Shown: piece by piece, positions 54,268 through 64,000 of the stretch | Position numbering within the stretch: the first letter of the stretch is position 1 | Layout of the letters: the number at the start of each line of letters is the position of its first letter | Assembly (NCBI GenBank): GCA_000750105.3 | Contig: JPHH03000003.1 | Coordinates: 496,001-560,000, forward strand | Source: Tolypocladium sp. Sup5 PDA-1 | Taxonomy: Eukaryota > Ascomycota > Sordariomycetes > Hypocreales > Ophiocordycipitaceae | Length of the DNA: 64,000 nucleotides | Direction: 5' to 3' | Notes under the pieces: generated by a model | What the model saw: the letters and a program-made list of their open reading frames with translations, nothing else | What the model was told of the DNA's origin: nothing | The model's database searches: none | Program-made: the position numbers and the translations under genes

Positions 54268-55120
54268 ATGCTTCAGTCATCAGTCATCAAAGTAGTCCGT
54301 ACGTACGGACTATACGGAGTACTCGTAGTGGAATCCACGGTGGCCTCGATAGTTTCCGGCTCCGATGCTGGTGTTGTCCGGATCCACTGTGGAGGTTGTC
54401 GAGACAGACGAGCGGCATGAGCCGAGCCCTGTCGATCGTCGGCGAGTTGCGAGATGGCCATGGACGCTGGTGCTCGAGATCAGCCTCGATATGCAACTGT
54501 CCCGTAAACTTGCTGAGGTCCAATGCAGCGGAGCTCCCAAAGGGGGGCGATTGGTCGTGGGGGCACAGGGCACAGAGCACAGGCTTGATGACGGAGCGCA
54601 GATGCAGGTTTGTGACCGTGAGGTGGTCACTGGTCGACGCCTTCATCAGCAATCGACGATGGTGGCACCGTCCCGGGGCATTTCTTCCAGCGCACCTCAG
54701 GCAGGCGGTGCCCCACCCAACGGCCACTTACAGGGGCCCGGCATTTCAACTGGGCCAAATGCTTACGAGAACGGATACGGGACCAACCAACAACTCGGGC
54801 CGTTTCGCCTGCCTTTTGAGACTCGACTTGATTCACTCACTTCTTTTAATCTAGATTCAACTTCATCGCAACATTGACCCGGCCCATGACTCGTCCGTGC
54901 CGCCGAGTATTATGCCACAGCTAGACCTGCGAGAGGCTACGATACCCCGGGGCGGCTTCAACAACTGATAGCTGGTCCATGCTTGGATCCATCATCCCAG
55001 ACACGCGCAGCGCATAGCGGCTGCTCACCAACAGCAACGCCCTCTGCTACGCCCGCGACCTGCGACTGCACTGCCCCTCGCCGTCGCGTCGCCGGTTGTG
55101 GAATAGGTGCTGCGGCCGCC
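54268..55120. other. Intergenic between orphan membrane gene and LAM gene
   Basis: 853 bp; 3' UTR and promoter. Near 54298 a dense cluster of GTAC palindromes (GTCCGTACGTACGGAC) precedes a TACGGAGTA copy. Open frames of up to 198 codons on both strands have no family resemblance. Confidence 0.55.
54313..54321 (-). promoter_or_regulatory. TACTCCGTA 9-mer, copy 8 (minus orientation)
   Basis: Lies 46 bp after the orphan membrane-protein stop codon, right behind the 16-bp perfect palindrome GTCCGTACGTACGGAC (54296-54311). Confidence 0.4.
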
Positions 55121-58100
55121 ATGGACGGCAGCAATGGCCTGGGCAAGCTTCTGCCAAAGTCTATTTCAGCCAAGCGCAGACGCAGAAAGCAGAAGAACGC
55201 CGAGGCGGAGGCGGCGGCTGATGACGCAGCCAGCCACAGGCCGTCGACCCGCGAGCTGAGCGACGACGCAAATTCAACCAACATGGCGGATGATGAGGAC
55301 GCCGACGACCGAAGCTTTGGCTCCTTTGAATCCGGCGCGGACCCGGAGCAGACAGACCCGTAAGTTTCTTGATTCCTCTGCCGCTGCCGCTGCCGCTGCC
55401 GCTGCCTCTGCCTGCCCCCTTGCCTTGATGGAGCAGCCTCGCGCACGTTGGACCCGCGCGTCTGCGACACCAACGGTGCAGCCAGAGTGAGCTCAGCTCG
55501 TGGCCGACGGATCCGCTTGCGCGCTTGGATCCGGAGTCGGCATTTCCTCCACGCTCCAGCCCCCCTCTCGCCTCTGCTTTCTTTCACTGCATCATATTAC
55601 CACTTTCACATCGAATTTGTTGGCGTCCCTGTCCCTGTCCCTGTCCTTGAAGTTCTGTTGGAAGTGGTTGCCTGACCCCAGGTCTGAACAGAGCACGACC
55701 CGCAGCCAGCTCTCCACCGGCTCGTCCTGCCACGATTTCCGCGCACCCGTCCTTAATCGGCTACCTGACAACGTCATCGCCCATCGTGCAAGCGAAGCAC
55801 CTCGACTCCCAGTCGCATTTTCACCCTCCCCCGCGGCCCCGGAGCAACCGCAGTGGCAGCGACCGAGGTACTTCTCCAGACGCCTCGACCAGGGACCACG
55901 GCGCTGGTGCGAGCCCCTCCATCACCGAACCCCCAGCCGCTGCCAAGATAGCTTCTCCTGACAGACGGCCGAGGGCGCCGCCGCCACGGATCGAGACGAG
56001 GCCCCCTCGAACTCCGCCGACGAGCGACAAGCCGGCCCCTGTCATCGTCAATACGCCCCCGACGCCCACCGAACGAGGCGACTCAGCCACCGGGTCTTCG
56101 CCAGAGAGGAAGACGGCGCGGAACGGTGTGAGCCCCCGGGCAAGTACAGATGGCAGCCCGCCCTCGCAGAACATGATCGCACATCGGAGGAGCAAATCCG
56201 GATCTGCGGCTATTGTACCCAGCAAACTGTCCAATATCACTCTGGCGCCTCTCACCCCCACCGCCGAGAGCGGCGAGGCTACACCGAGCGCAACTGGTTT
56301 CTTTTCGTCTGTGATATCCGCCGCTCAGAACGCGGCCACTACTTTCGGTAACAATATTCCTGGCACGAGCATCAGCATAGGCAGCAACAGGAGCCGGTCT
56401 AGTCTGCCCAAGTCGCAGGGCTCGTCAACCCATAGTCCAGTCGAAGCAGAACCTGAACCCGAACCTGAACCCCGAATCGAAGACACCATGGACCAGAAAG
56501 AATCAGCGGTCCGAACCCTGGGGAGTGGCGATTTGAGCTTAAGCCAACTCGGAATCCCAGAACCCTCGAGCTCTGTTGCCTCGCCAGTCAGTGCCAGGTT
56601 TGCGGATGCGGCCGATACAAGAACCAGGTCGGAATCGGCGCCAGTCGACCCCCAAGCCCGAATTGCAGATATTCTCCCAGACGAGTCCACCAGCAGACCT
56701 CGTTCCTTGGTGGAGACTACCAGTGGTGACCAGACACCGCCGCAAGTGGAGCTGGCAGATAACAAGGCCGCCTTCCAAAGAACCTCGAGCATACGGAGTG
56801 CCATCAAACCGCACAGGAAGCGTGGAAGCTCCGTCACCACGGGTGGAACCGGGACGACGGTCGGGGCCGCCATTGCAGCAGCTCACAACTCTGCTATTAC
56901 TCCCAGTGGCAGTTTTGGGGCGCCGAAGCTCACAGGGTTCGCCATTGCCAGTAAGAAGCGAAACCGCGACTTCCACACTCTCTTCAAGAGCGTGCCCGAC
57001 GATGACTACCTCATCGAGGACTACAGCTGTGCTCTGCAGCGAGAGATTCTGGCGCACGGTCGGCTGTACGTATCCGAGGGCCATCTCTGCTTCAGCAGCA
57101 ACATTCTGGGATGGACAACGACCCTTGTTATGAGCTTTGATGAAATAGTGTCCGTCGAGAAGAGGAGCACGGCGTTGTTGTTCAAGAACGGCCTCATGAT
57201 CTCGACGCTTCACGCCAAGCACATTTTTGCAAGCTTCACTAGCAGAGACGCAACCTACGACCTCATCGTCAACATCTGGAAACTGGGGCATCCGACCCTG
57301 AAGAGCACACTGAATGGCGTTCGACTGGAAGGCACCGGCGGGGATAAGACGGAAAAGGTCGACACCGAGCCGTCAGGCCTAGACAACGAGACTCGGGAAG
57401 TGGCGTCCGATTCTGAGGAAGACAGCGAGGAGGACGATGACGACGACGACGAAGATTTTTACGATGAGGGAGAAAACGACGAGATTCCAGACACTCAAGC
57501 GACAGAGTATACTGGCGCGGATGCCGATGCAGAGAAGCCTGGGCTCCGAAAGGCTTCCACCATGACAGTCTCCAATGGCGTACCGGCCGACGCGGCAAAG
57601 GAATCCCCATCACCACCAGGAGGCTCCGCGGACTTCCCAGGCCCTGCAACCCATCCGCCAACAGATTGCGGCGACTCCGCGACTCATTACGACAAGGTTG
57701 TTGGCGATGACATCATCCCCGCTCCCCTCGGCAAAGTGTACAATCTTGTCTTTGGCCCGGCGTCCGTCACCTGGATGGCGAAGTGGTTGACGGGAGAACA
57801 AAAATGCACAGACCTGCAGATGGAAGACAAGAAGGGTCTGAGCCTCGACAAAAAGACACGCAATTTCACATACATCAAGCCCCTGAACGCGTCGATTGGG
57901 CCGAAGCAGACCAAATGCATCGTCGCCGAGACGCTGGAGAATTTCGACTTGGACCAGGCAGTCAACTTGAGTGTCTCTGTCCAGAACCCAGACGTCCCCA
58001 ATGGCAGTATGTTTAACGTCAAAACGAAGTACTGTCTGTCTTGGGCCGAGAACAATGCCACTCGTGTGCAGGTCAACTGTACAATCGAGTGGTCGGGCAA

Positions 58101-58855
58101 GAGCTGGATAAAAGGTACGTAGAAAAAGCCGTCTGTATGTGTGCTTGGTCGTGGGCGAGTGCTAACGCCGTCTAGGCGCAATCGAGAAGGGCGCCAACGA
58201 TGGCCAAACGCAGTACTGCAAGGACCTGTTCGCGGCGCTCAAGGCCTCGGTCACGTCTCGGCCGCGGGCGGGCACCGGACCCAATGGGCCAGCAAGGGCA
58301 AAGAAGAAGCTGAAGAGGAGTAAGGCCCTCACCACAGCTGACGGTACTGTCGAGCGAAACAACGGGTCAAAGCATGCCGCCAAGCAGGATTGGGGGCCTC
58401 TGGAGCCCGTCAGGGGCATCATCGAACCGTGCATCGACGTCATTCAACCAATACTCACCGGCAACGTCATGTATGGGCTCCTGGTGGGCTTGCTGGTGGC
58501 GATGTGGTTCGGATTTGGCTCCGGGCCGAGCAAGAATGCCGCACCTTATGGGCCGGGCATTGGCTTTTATAGCTCCAACCGGCTCGCCGCGTACGAGGAG
58601 ATGTGGCGACGGGAGGACAGCGAGCTGTGGGAATGGCTCGACGAGCGTGTAGGGTTGGATCGGCTGAGCTCGGATAGTTCGAATATCCGAAAGAAGAGCT
58701 TGGACCCCCGGACTATCGAGGAGAAGCTGCGGGAGGAGCGGATGGATGAGAGGGAAGTAGAGGAGGCGATTCGGGTGACGGAGGAGAAGCTGAGGGTGCT
58801 GAGGGAGGTGGTTGGAAAGGCGGGCCAGAACGGCGCACGACGAGAGACCCGATGA
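55121..58855 (+). CDS. GRAM/VASt sterol-transfer protein of the LAM (Ysp/Ltc) family
   Basis: Exons 55121..55359, about 55710..58114 and 58176..58855 encode ~1107 residues. The N-terminal ~490 residues are disordered. A GRAM domain follows (~496-605; FHTLFKSVPDDDYLIEDYSC, GRLYVSEGHLCFSSNILGW), then an acidic linker (EEDSEEDDDDDDEDFYDEG) and one VASt/START-like domain (~738-903; IIPAPLGKVYNLVFGPASVT to CTIEWSGKSWIKG), a TM helix near 980 (MYGLLVGLLVAMWFGFGSG) and a coiled-coil tail. Such proteins are anchored in the ER and move sterol at contact sites; a single VASt domain is like Lam5/Lam6. Intron 1 is uncertain: two in-frame acceptors (55691 and 55709) differ by six residues, and 332-350 bp is long for this genome, so a missed small exon is possible. 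Confidence 0.88.
55378..55414. repeat. CTGCCG hexamer repeat in LAM intron 1
   Basis: Four to five tandem (CTGCCG) units followed by related CTGCCT units, starting ~18 bp after the donor site. Confidence 0.8.
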
Positions 58856-59937
58856 GGGGACATGCCACTACACAGGCTTTACATTTGTACATCATCTACA
58901 TACTTGGCGACGCGAGCAATTTCATATTTGTAACCACCATGGGACACTGGACGGGAGGAGGTAGGACATGGCGGGCACTGGTATGGATAGGCAGTACTTC
59001 GTACGTACGAGTACAGAGTCATCTTCCTGCATCATGTATTTATTCGGGCGTCTGTGTGCCTTGGCAGTGGGCCCGGATCAACGCTGGCAAGACAGGGTGA
59101 GATGCATCTTGGATGTTTACCCCTGCTACCCTGGAGCTGACACCACCTGCTCTCATCGGCATCGGCGTCTGCATCGGCGGAGCGAAGTCGATGAGAGGCC
59201 CAGAACATGCCATCGTTTTGAGCAAGCCACTGGCAAGACTGGGACTGGGAGTGAGGCCTGTGAGGGAAGTTGTGGCGTTCGCGGTGGGAACTTGGCGAAC
59301 GGTGCCGCAGTTCCGCCGCATCTTCCTATCCTGCACCTGTCAACGCACGAGCCAGCCTGGAACGGTCGGTGGTTTCCAGCCGATCTGCACGGCGCAGGAC
59401 AGCATCGAAGCTCGAGGAATATGTCCAGTCTCCAGTCACCGAAAGACGAACCAGCCGCTGCCGCTGCCGTCGGCGGACCCGAGGTCTGCCTCGCGGGTCC
59501 GTGTGTGGCTGACGGCAGCCAACATCAGCAGTTCTCGTGCCGGCTTTGGTGTGCTCGCAGGCTGCCTCCAATCGACGCCAGCGCACTGCGCGCCGCAGCG
59601 CACCCCGGGTCGGATCCAATGCACATCATCCCCTCAAGGCTCAGCCACGCCAGCAGCTGCATCAGCGCTGCGCAGTGCGGAGGTGAGCGAGTTCTGGACG
59701 GGAAGCACCCCTGGCAAAGTCCTAGGCCTCCCGCCGAGTCCTACACCTCTTATTCGCCCTAGGACCTCGCCTTGCGTGCTGCCTCCAGCCTCATTCCTCC
59801 GGACTCGCGCGTGAGGGATCAATTAAAACATCATGTGTGGCGACGTGTGAGGGGACGTCCCTGGGCCCTGACTCGTCCTTTCCTGCGATTATGCTTGTTT
59901 GATTTGAGGACACTGTTGAGTGTTAACCGCCACCGCC
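58856..59937. other. 1.1-kb gap between LAM gene and C2H2 gene
   Basis: Both genes are on the + strand, so it should hold a 3' UTR, then a promoter and leader. A + strand frame of 233 codons (59113-59814) has no domain, signal peptide or intron signals that I trust, and I leave it unannotated. Confidence 0.55.
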
Positions 59938-62900
59938 ATGGAGAGCTTCAAGCGTTCCTCGTTTGAGGAAGCAGGCCTCGCCGCCTCAGCCCTACGACGA
60001 TGGACCAAGAGTCCCACGGGCCATCGCCTGGGCCTGAGGCGTTCGGGGATGGGCTCGATCTCCGCTGCGTCCGTCACCTCGCTCGAGAGCGACAAGAGTT
60101 CGACGGCAACATGCGTGTACGAGAGATGGCACCCCTCCTCTGCCCCCCCGGCTGCTACACGTCTACTGGGGAGCTGACTTGACCTCGCAGGACCCGAGAG
60201 ACGTCGAGCGATGAGTGTGCCCTCCACAGGTTCATCGTCTGGGCGGCCGTCAAGCGCAATGCCTGCGCCAGGATGACGGCCGAGGAGAAGAGGGAGTGCC
60301 CGATGCTGCGCTGCCGGAAGCGCTTCCCCAACCATGAGCTCATGCTGCAGCACCTCTACTCGTGCGAGCACCTCGCGTCCGGCGAATACTGGTGCTACGA
60401 CTGCGGAAAGGCCGAGCAGCTCAGCGACATCAAGTGTAGGCGCTGCCTGGGGCACCCGTCCAAGAGGAAGAAGATGATGTCCATGGCCAAGAGCTTCTTC
60501 AGCTCGCTGGGCCACAAGTCGAGGAACGGCAGCCTCCCGGACCTGGACCTTGACATGGAGGACGAGCTCACCGGCTACGAGTCGGTCCTCGACCCGCCCA
60601 AGGTTGAGCTGCAGTCAAACGAGATTCACGAGATTGACTCGTGCGAACTGCCTCTGCCCACGATCCCCGAGGCTAGGGAAGAGCCGGACCCGGAGCCCTT
60701 TTCAGAGTATCTATCGAACTTGTCCTCGCTGCCGGCCGTCGCACCCCCTCGCCCCTCGCCAGCAGAACTCGGCCCTGGACATTCCGGCATCGACGAGTCG
60801 CTCATTAATTGGGAGCCGTCTCCGACACCGCCCGCTGCCTCGGAGGGCCTACCACGGCCTGAACCCCCCAGCGCGCCGGAGAGACCTCTACTGCAGCTCA
60901 ACACGCAGGGGCTTGGGGGGTACTATCGGGCTCGGTCGAGGCGCCGAAGCAAGGTGCTGGCACCGAGCTCATCGGTTCGATCGACGGCCAGCACCGCGAG
61001 CACCAACAGTACCTCGAGCACGGCAAGTCACAACATCTCGCCCATGTCTGCGTGGTCTGGAGCCTGGAGCAAGGACCCTGGTTTCGACTCGACCCTGACC
61101 TCGCCTGCGGACGACTTGACGGACCTGGCGGACCTGTTCCCACGCAACGACAATGTATATCGGCGTCAGGAAACCGAGGACCAGGACATGGACTTAACTG
61201 GAATTGCTGCTGATGCTTTCCTGCCGGAGCTTCCCGCCGAAGTGCCAATGTATATGCTCCCTTCCACCAATACGCTTCAAGCTGATGTGGACTTGAACGC
61301 ACCGTCGACCTTGTCTTTTGGCACGTCAATTCCAACTGAGCAGCCCATGGACACGAACCTGGCCTTGACTGGGAGCCTGAACGTGCCCCTGGAACCGACG
61401 CAACTAGTAGCAGACCTTGCACGGAGCCAGCATGTCGGCGCACATTCTCTGATCCAAACCGCCCGAAACATGCTGGATGTACATGTTGCCAATTCCATGA
61501 CCAGCCTCAGGCGCGATGGCAAGAATCATCTGGTCAACCAGTTCCTCAACATGTCTCCCAACTCTGTTGCTGATGCTGGCCTGGAGACGATGATGGACAT
61601 CCTCGAAGGCCACCCGGCAACGACCCCTGTTAAGTTGCTTTGCTTCGTTCACGTCATTTACTCCCTCTCCGTGGTGGTTCACGAACAAGACGCCCCGCGC
61701 CGATGTACGGACCTGTTCATTCAGGCGGTGTCGTACAGCTCGTGGTTGTCTCATCAGGACAGACAAGCCTACATCCAGGTGGTCGACTTTCTATGGAAGC
61801 CCAGTGAGATGGCCGATGGAGATTTCATGGAGCTCTTACAAACAAGTTCGTCTCAGCCAGAGAGGAACGTGGTTTGCCGAAAGGGCAAAGAGCGTGCGGA
61901 TACTCTAGAGGGATGTCGATTCGATGCGCTGGCGCTTGTTGCACAATATTTCTTGGACGGTAAGAACCCTACATGCGTACTCTGTGGGACGATGACTGAC
62001 TTGTGTGGCAGAATTGGAAGACTCCGCACTCGGCGATACTCAACGGCCCGAGATACAGGCTTCTGGTCTTTGCATGGAGCATCTCAAGGACGTCAATCTG
62101 GAAGCCTACGAGGGCTCTCCCTTCTCGGTCGCGGCAAACAAAACCATCGACTCGCTTTCGCTGCAATACGGAAGTATTCCGGGCTTTGAATCGGCCATGA
62201 GCTATATTCTGGGCAGAGTCAAGTCGAACTGCGTAGCCACACCCCGTCGTCTCGAGTTGGAGCTGATGCAAGCAGGCAAGGTTGGTTATAAATGAAGCAT
62301 GGAATGAAGGGCCATCGTTGCTAACGCATATGTGTTAGATGCGACTTTCATCGGACGTCTGCTTTGACGAATACATAGTGTTTGTGCGAACGCATCTGGA
62401 CGCACTATACGAGCTGTATGGCTCCGGCACGACCGGCGACGATCCGCGTCTGAGGTACTACCGACACGGCATCCGGTTAATGAGATCGATCATCCAACGG
62501 CCTGAACCTGGCCAACCTGCCATGCCGGACGAGTCGGTGGAAGTGCCGTTCAATCCCCTCAGCCTCGACGGGCGGATGACACCCAACATGGACGACTTTT
62601 TCGGTTCCATGACCGACTTCAACTTTGATATGCCTACAGACACTGCCGCTCCAGTTCCAGATACCCCCATTCCAGACGTTACCCTCAACCCACGCCCGCC
62701 CGAAGCAGCGGCATGGCTGCCCACACCGGAGGGTACAGCATCCATGGGGGCATCGTCCGGTGGAACTGGAACGCCAGCATCTCCTGCAACATCGTTGTCG
62801 TCAAAGAAGGTCGACTCCAACAGCTGCTGTGGGATATGCGGCTACCGGCCAAAGGGCGACCCGCGGTGGTTCGGCGGCAGCATGGCGAAGCATAAGAAGC

Positions 62901-63073
62901 TGCAACACGGCGCCGGCCCGCCCAAGATATACAAGTGCCCGTTCCCCGGGTGTACCAGCCGGTACAAGAGCCGGCCGGACAATTTGAGACAGCACCAGAT
63001 TGACAAGGGCCATTTCGTGGACGGCGAGGACGGCGAGAGCCAACGGCCAAGCAAACGGAAGAAGACGGGATGA
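59938..63073 (+). CDS. Large C2H2-type zinc finger protein, putative transcription factor
   Basis: Exons 59938..60116, 60191..61959, 62012..62280 and 62339..63073 encode 983 residues, all joints in frame (TATC-VTRETSSDE, FLD-ELEDSALGD, QAGK-MRLSSDV). Near the N terminus a Cys/His-rich module starts at Cys96 (CPMLRCRKRFPNHELMLQHL) and continues with YWCYDCGKAEQLSDIKCRRC, so two zinc sites are likely. A Ser/Thr-rich acidic region with activation-domain character follows. The middle part (~480-740) is helical and predicted-fold-like but unassigned. Near the C terminus are two more fingers: CGICGYRPKGDPRWFGGSMA-KHKKLQH and CPFPGCTSRYKSRPDNLRQH-QIDKGH. A basic tail (PSKRKKTG) ends the protein. I know similar domain plans in Sordariomycete proteins of undefined role; DNA binding is inferred. 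The odd intron 1 donor (GT/GTACGA) is fixed by frame. Confidence 0.82.
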
Positions 63074-64000
63074 CTTGACGAGGAGGGAAGGTAATGGATT
63101 TCGGGAAGCATATGGGCTGTTTATTTCACATTTACACATAGACCTGAGGGCATCATCAGGTACATACTGGGCTTGTACGCCTGGAGCGTCTGGAGTTTGG
63201 GATTGTTTCTTGTTTGGGTAGGTTGACTACGAGGTTGGATCTCGAAGTGGCCGGTGCTGATTGGGACGATGATACCATGGGCGGAAGAGCGGGATGTCGC
63301 CTCGACGGGTGTGGGATAATATACGGCCACCAAGTATGTACGGACTACTTTGTGCTTCGTAGAGTCGCACGGCATAACCGACGAGACACGGAATTGAGGC
63401 CGTCGACTGTTAGTCTGTTGCACTAGAGGGCGGGATCGGCGAATCGCGTGCCGCATCAGCATTTGTACATGTGCGCGTCTGGGCCCCATTGGGGAGGCTG
63501 GGCAACCTAAATATAATGTTAAAATATGCGTAAGGTACTACTTCGTACGAGTACTCCGTACGAACAGTTGGTATTTGTTGTACCGGTTCGTTCCGCAGTG
63601 TTAGACTGATTTCGCAGCCGTCACGTACGAGTACATCACGTAAGATTCAAGTCTCGACAGTCACGTGTGCGGGACGAGACGAGGACGGTCCATGGCCCTA
63701 GTCCCAAGCGGTAACAGGCCCAAGCCACCGCCTCGTCATGCGGCGCCGTGATAGGCCGAGGGCGTTGCGGCCATTCCGCTGGCGTCAGCTGGCGATGCCG
63801 ACGCCAATGCACCCAGCAGATACCTAACTTGCTAACGCACCCGACAGCGGGAGGAAAACCTTGCCGGGCTGGACTGCGCCGTCTGGGCTTGCTGGGCTCT
63901 GCTTCAGGCTGGTAACCATTTGTTGGCATTGTTGGCTCGGCCACCGCCATATTATTGCCCGCTCCACCCGTCCGCCAGCCCAGACCAGCCCCTAGTCGCA
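63074..64000. other. Downstream region to the right edge
   Basis: 927 bp with the C2H2 3' UTR, then AT-richer sequence around 63500-63560 with a TACTCCGTA copy inside a GTAC-rich cluster. No gene recognised. Confidence 0.6.
63552..63560 (+). promoter_or_regulatory. TACTCCGTA 9-mer, copy 9
   Basis: Set within CTTCGTACGAGTACTCCGTA followed by CGAAC, a local cluster of overlapping GTAC palindromes; about 0.48 kb past the C2H2 stop. Confidence 0.4.

Noticed and set aside
59113..59814. 233-codon + strand open frame before the C2H2 gene
   Set aside because: No domain, signal peptide or conserved motif; composition like surrounding intergenic DNA.

Overview
The window is a gene-dense, GC-rich stretch of nuclear DNA from a filamentous ascomycete. 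Evidence for this is the short spliceosomal introns (about 50-110 bp in most genes), the fungus-specific families (Zn2Cys6 regulator, LaeA-like methyltransferase, DHA2 transporter, fused single-chain isopropylmalate isomerase, Nur1, Mdv1) and the protein sequences themselves. The protein sequences look most like Sordariomycetes, probably Hypocreales; that placement is inference. No rRNA, tRNA, CRISPR array or intact transposon was recognised.

Layout. 0-13 kb: the 3' part of ALG7 (N-glycan initiation), a Set3-like PHD/SET protein, a 4-kb gene-poor gap, NPC2-type sterol/lipid transfer protein, V-ATPase subunit F and the nuclear-rim protein Nur1. 12.8-16 kb: a large orphan disordered protein with a C-terminal hydrophobic tail. 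17-28 kb: LEU1, an Rkm5-type methyltransferase, neuronal calcium sensor 1 (frequenin) and CDC45, with gene-poor gaps of 2.3 and 2.9 kb. 31-38.6 kb: an accessory-looking block of a LaeA-like methyltransferase, a Zn2Cys6 regulator that carries an apparent frameshift, and a divergently transcribed 14-TM drug-efflux-type MFS transporter; no backbone biosynthetic enzyme is in sight. 39-50 kb: CSN6, VPS17, BCP1, chorismate mutase, MDV1 and a JmjC oxygenase. 50-63 kb: an MIT/coiled-coil (Atg38-like) protein, an orphan intronless membrane protein, a GRAM/VASt sterol-transfer protein (LAM family) and a large C2H2 protein.

Most genes are housekeeping and not functionally linked, though several share short divergent promoters (VMA7/NUR1, VPS17/BCP1, ARO7/MDV1, regulator/MFS). 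LEU1 and chorismate mutase serve amino-acid synthesis. NPC2, the LAM protein, VPS17 and V-ATPase serve the endolysosomal and lipid-traffic system.

The more unusual observations are the frameshift in the Zn2Cys6 gene, two GC-AG introns, a 9-mer (TACTCCGTA) found nine times and always outside coding exons, two orphan proteins, and a decayed-looking segment near 29.2-29.9 kb. Exon coordinates below were worked out by hand from splice signals and frame continuity.
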